8,138 bases of DNA from Nitrospira sp. GTDB taxonomy: Bacteria; Nitrospirota; Nitrospiria; Nitrospirales; Nitrospiraceae. Positions 6,348 through 8,138 of this stretch are shown here, in pieces. Where the stretch lies: assembly GCA_029858925.1 (NCBI GenBank), contig JAOUEB010000041.1:1-8138 (forward strand), written 5' to 3'. Both the position numbers and the translations under genes were made by a program. The number at the start of each line of letters is the position of its first letter. The stretch's first letter is position 1. The notes beneath the pieces are model-generated. The model was not told the DNA's origin. It made no database searches and saw only the letters and a list, made by a program, of their open reading frames with translations.

Positions 6348-6683
6348 ATGAGAGTACTGTCGTGGACTGTGGGTATCGCGATGCTGACGATGGTTGCCAC
6401 CGGTTGCGCCACCACTGGCCAACAGGGCGCGGATGACAAGGAATACACCCCTCCTCTGAGCATTTATAACATTCTGGATAGCACCGCGTTGGTCTACTCC
6501 GATCCAGTCGCGGGGTCGGCCATCAACGATCATCCGTTGCGATGGTTGGGGTTCCTTTCTCACCCATTGGGCCATGCTGTCGATTACGGGGTCAATCGTC
6601 CGATGTATACGCTTGGCGGAAGTATCCCCTATCTTTTCGGTTACACAGCTGAGGATAGTTTACTCGACTCTCAACGCCGCTAA
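6348..6683 (+). CDS. Small predicted lipoprotein of unknown function (111 aa)
   Basis: The function is not recognised. The first 20 residues form a lipoprotein signal: a short basic start (MR), a hydrophobic stretch LSWTVGIAMLTMVATG, and Cys20 in VATGC as the likely lipidation site. The lipobox is imperfect because Ala stands at -3. No Asp follows the Cys, so under E. coli rules it would be sorted to the outer membrane. The remaining 90 residues have a predicted periplasmic part with striking Pro, Gly and aromatic content: DHPLRWLGFLSHPLGHAVDY, then RPMYTLGGSIPYLFGYTAED, and a charged DSQRR end. I recall similarly patterned small lipoproteins in other proteobacteria-like genomes but cannot name a family. 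It has its own promoter and is closed by a strong terminator, so it is probably a single-gene transcript. Base composition is like its neighbours. Confidence 0.82.
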   Translation: MRVLSWTVGIAMLTMVATGCATTGQQGADDKEYTPPLSIYNILDSTALVYSDPVAGSAINDHPLRWLGFLSHPLGHAVDYGVNRPMYTLGGSIPYLFGYTAEDSLLDSQRR

Positions 6684-6710
6684 TTGGCGCTGGGTGTTCT
6701 CTGTAAGACG

Positions 6711-6747
6711 AGGCCTGCTTCTCTCCGAGGAGCAGGCCTTTGTTTTT
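6711..6747 (+). terminator. Strong intrinsic terminator after the small lipoprotein gene
   Basis: AGGCCTGCT (6711-6719) pairs perfectly with AGCAGGCCT (6731-6739) around an 11-base loop. The stem is followed by TTTGTTTTT (6739-6747). It lies 28 bases after the lipoprotein stop and ends transcription before the TPR lipoprotein gene. Confidence 0.92.
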
Positions 6748-6749
6748 AC

Positions 6750-6761
6750 GCTTCGCGAAGC
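6750..6761. repeat. 12-bp perfect palindrome GCTTCGCGAAGC
   Basis: This self-complementary 12-mer sits 3 bases after the terminator's T-run and about 50 bases before the next start codon. It has no T-run of its own on the plus strand. It could be an operator for the downstream TPR gene, a second weak hairpin, or chance. Confidence 0.35.
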
Positions 6762-6803
6762 CCCCAAGATCGTGTATGGTCTATGAATAATTATGTATCC
6801 CAT

Positions 6804-6808
6804 GAGGA
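6804..6808 (+). promoter_or_regulatory. Ribosome binding site that decides the start of the TPR lipoprotein
   Basis: GAGGA ends 5 bases before the ATG at 6814. The two upstream in-frame ATGs (6793 and 6802) have no purine-rich site before them. The shorter protein also gives a better lipoprotein signal, with MGISRRH as the basic n-region. Confidence 0.65.
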
Positions 6809-6813
6809 TCTTA

Positions 6814-7962
6814 ATGGGAATCTCCAGGCGGCATCTCTATCTGACCGGTTTCCTGTTGGCAGCCGGCATCATGGTCGGGTGCGGCCAGAATGTATCCATC
6901 CGGCCTCCTCTTCCTCCGTCTGCCACCGATTTGGTCCTCCTCAAGGCAACGGCGCTCTGCGAACGTAAACCGGAGTTCTTGAAGAAACGCGCTTCGTCGG
7001 CTCACAGGTCGAATGCATGGGGCAGCGGACAAGAGATTGTGATTGCACAGGCAAGAAGCGCGTCACAGGGGGATGAGTCATATTTTGTCGATGAGGACGG
7101 ACTGCTTGTCGGAGCCCTCTTCACCTTTCCCAAAGGTCTGAACCTTGACCCCTATCCTGTGCTTCGAGACACGCTGTCACGCCTGAAACCCGCGCTGGAG
7201 TTTTACTTGAACGTGTCGCAATTGGAGGCGAAAGTAAACATGGATGCCAGCGCCATCTTCGAAACGGGAGACGAAAAGAGCACCACGCAATATCTGGTTA
7301 CCGGTTCACGGGATCACCCGATCCTCCTTCAGGCATCGTTTGCCATCGATCCCTATGTACGGCTGTTCTCTCCATATCGCCGAGAGTTTCTGGATCGGCT
7401 CAGGAAACCAAAAGGGGCGAAAGGCGGCCTCACCATCGAGAGCCAGGGAAGCGAGGACAAGGAGCCTTTTCTCTCACTGCAACAATTTGCACGGGGACAA
7501 AGTGCGCAGCTGGCTTACTGCGGCGATAAGAATTACGACATCGCGGCGGATGCGTATCAAAAAGCCATCGCCAGTGGATTTACGAACAAGGTATGGCTTG
7601 CCGAAGCGCATCATAAGCTCGGCCAGGCCTCGGCAGCCAAGGGCCAATTCGACAAGGCGAAAACGGAGATGCTGCGATCGCTCGCGATCAGACCAAACAT
7701 TCCGGAGGTCTTGAACAACCTCGGCACGGTCCATTTCAAACTTGGTGAGAGAATTGAAGCCTTAGGCCTGTTTGAAAAGGCTGTGACCCTGCGTCCCAAC
7801 TATGCCGTGGCCCGGTATAATCTTGCCGAGGCCTACGAACAGACCAATCCCAGGCGCGCGCTGGCGGAATACGAAACATTCCTTGCCCTGGTCGAAGGGA
7901 TTCTCGAAGAAGAAGCCCGCGCCGCCGTGGCGAGAGAACGGGTACAGGCCTTGAAGCGGTAA
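6814..7962 (+). CDS. TPR-repeat lipoprotein of unknown function (382 aa)
   Basis: The N-terminus MGISRRH followed by LYLTGFLLAAGIMVG and Cys23 is a lipoprotein signal, with Gly at +2, so an outer-membrane anchor facing the periplasm is predicted. Residues 25-38 are a Pro-rich linker. Residues about 40-220 form a mixed domain I cannot assign; it contains SYFVDEDGLLVGALFTFPKG and a helix-like PVLRDTLSRLKPALEFYL. The C-terminal third consists of TPR-type helix pairs: about 225-258, 261-294 (AEAHHKLGQASAAKGQFDKA), 296-329 (PEVLNNLGTVHFKLGERIEA) and a degenerate 330-362. TPRs mediate protein contacts, so a scaffold role in an envelope complex is inferred. ATG 6814 is preferred over 6793 and 6802 on ribosome binding site grounds. 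No strong promoter is seen; TATGGT (6775-6780) is a weak -10 candidate without a matching -35. A strong terminator separates it from the gene upstream. Confidence 0.87.
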   Translation: MGISRRHLYLTGFLLAAGIMVGCGQNVSIRPPLPPSATDLVLLKATALCERKPEFLKKRASSAHRSNAWGSGQEIVIAQARSASQGDESYFVDEDGLLVGALFTFPKGLNLDPYPVLRDTLSRLKPALEFYLNVSQLEAKVNMDASAIFETGDEKSTTQYLVTGSRDHPILLQASFAIDPYVRLFSPYRREFLDRLRKPKGAKGGLTIESQGSEDKEPFLSLQQFARGQSAQLAYCGDKNYDIAADAYQKAIASGFTNKVWLAEAHHKLGQASAAKGQFDKAKTEMLRSLAIRPNIPEVLNNLGTVHFKLGERIEALGLFEKAVTLRPNYAVARYNLAEAYEQTNPRRALAEYETFLALVEGILEEEARAAVARERVQALKR

Positions 7963-8047
7963 TCTGTCTCCACTTCCCTCCTGCCCGGGCCTCCCCCGGT
8001 CGTTCTGCACGAAATCATATATCATTAGGCAGTAATAGGACCTCGCG

Positions 8048-8075
8048 TTAGGATTGCAACCATTCTACATCCTAA
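8048..8075. repeat. 7-bp inverted repeat in the leader of the last gene
   Basis: TTAGGAT (8048-8054) and ATCCTAA (8069-8075) are perfect inverted copies with 14 bases between, so their centres are 21 bases apart, two helical turns. The right arm ends 3 bases before the GGAGG of the next gene. It may be a protein-binding dyad or an mRNA hairpin beside the ribosome binding site; either is tentative. Confidence 0.35.
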
Positions 8076-8078
8076 TAT

Positions 8079-8083
8079 GGAGG
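8079..8083 (+). promoter_or_regulatory. Strong ribosome binding site of the partial gene at 8089
   Basis: GGAGG ends 5 bases before the ATG at 8089 and is the best Shine-Dalgarno sequence in the window. It is the main support for calling the short partial gene downstream. Confidence 0.7.
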
Positions 8084-8088
8084 GTAGC

Positions 8089-8138
8089 ATGCGGCGAATT
8101 GGTACGGTTCTTCTCGTGATAGGCTGGTTGCTGGGAGC
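8089..8138 (+). CDS. Start of a probable membrane or exported protein, C-terminus outside window
   Basis: Only 16 full codons are visible: MRRIGTVLLVIGWLLG, then the window ends. Two basic residues followed by an uninterrupted hydrophobic stretch indicate a signal peptide or a first transmembrane helix. The strong GGAGG upstream supports a real start. A family cannot be assigned from so little. It follows the TPR lipoprotein by 126 bp on the same strand, with no clear intrinsic terminator between, so co-transcription is possible. Confidence 0.6.
   Translation, partial: MRRIGTVLLVIGWLLG

Noticed and set aside
6786..6800. AT-rich AATAATTATGTAT as a possible dif-like XerCD site
   Set aside because: It lacks the two 11-bp arms of a dif site around a 6-bp centre and lies in the leader of the TPR gene.
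7985..7999. CCGGG-CCTCC-CCCGG hairpin after the TPR gene as an intrinsic terminator
   Set aside because: The stem is only five pairs and no T-run follows; at most a weak structure.

Overview
The window looks like a chromosomal housekeeping segment of a free-living Gram-negative bacterium of moderately high GC. The gene order and protein style (CCA-encoding tRNA, lipoprotein signal peptides, a trmFO-xerC-hslV-hslU block) would fit Nitrospira or a relative in Nitrospirota. That placement is an inference from recalled synteny and was not searched. Nothing in it looks like a phage, insertion sequence, CRISPR array or defence island.

Left part (1 to about 6006), all on the minus strand: a compact six-gene run, transcribed right to left as trmFO, xerC, hslV, hslU, argB and an M28 metallopeptidase that leaves the window at base 1. 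trmFO and xerC overlap by 28 bp, xerC and hslV overlap by an ATGA, hslV and hslU are 9 bp apart, hslU and argB 34 bp, argB and the peptidase 40 bp. One good sigma-70-type promoter lies upstream of trmFO and I see no convincing terminator inside the run, so a single operon is likely. It links tRNA T-loop methylation, chromosome dimer resolution, the HslVU protease, the second step of arginine synthesis and an intracellular peptidase. The trmFO-xerC-hslV-hslU core matches the Bacillus gid-codV-clpQ-clpY order, with argB in the place codY takes there.

Middle (5945 to 6175): a divergent control region. It holds the trmFO promoter, a perfect 9-bp-arm inverted repeat, and the promoter of a tRNA-Val(CAC) gene with an encoded CCA end. 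The inverted repeat overlaps the tRNA -35 box.

Right part (6176 to 8138), plus strand: a 111-residue predicted lipoprotein with its own promoter, whose -35 lies inside a second perfect dyad, and a strong intrinsic terminator. It is followed by a 382-residue lipoprotein with C-terminal TPR repeats, then the first 16 codons of a probable membrane protein with a strong ribosome binding site. The functions of these three are not recognisable from sequence. The most noteworthy unexplained signals are the GTTC...GAAC dyads that sit on both plus-strand promoters.
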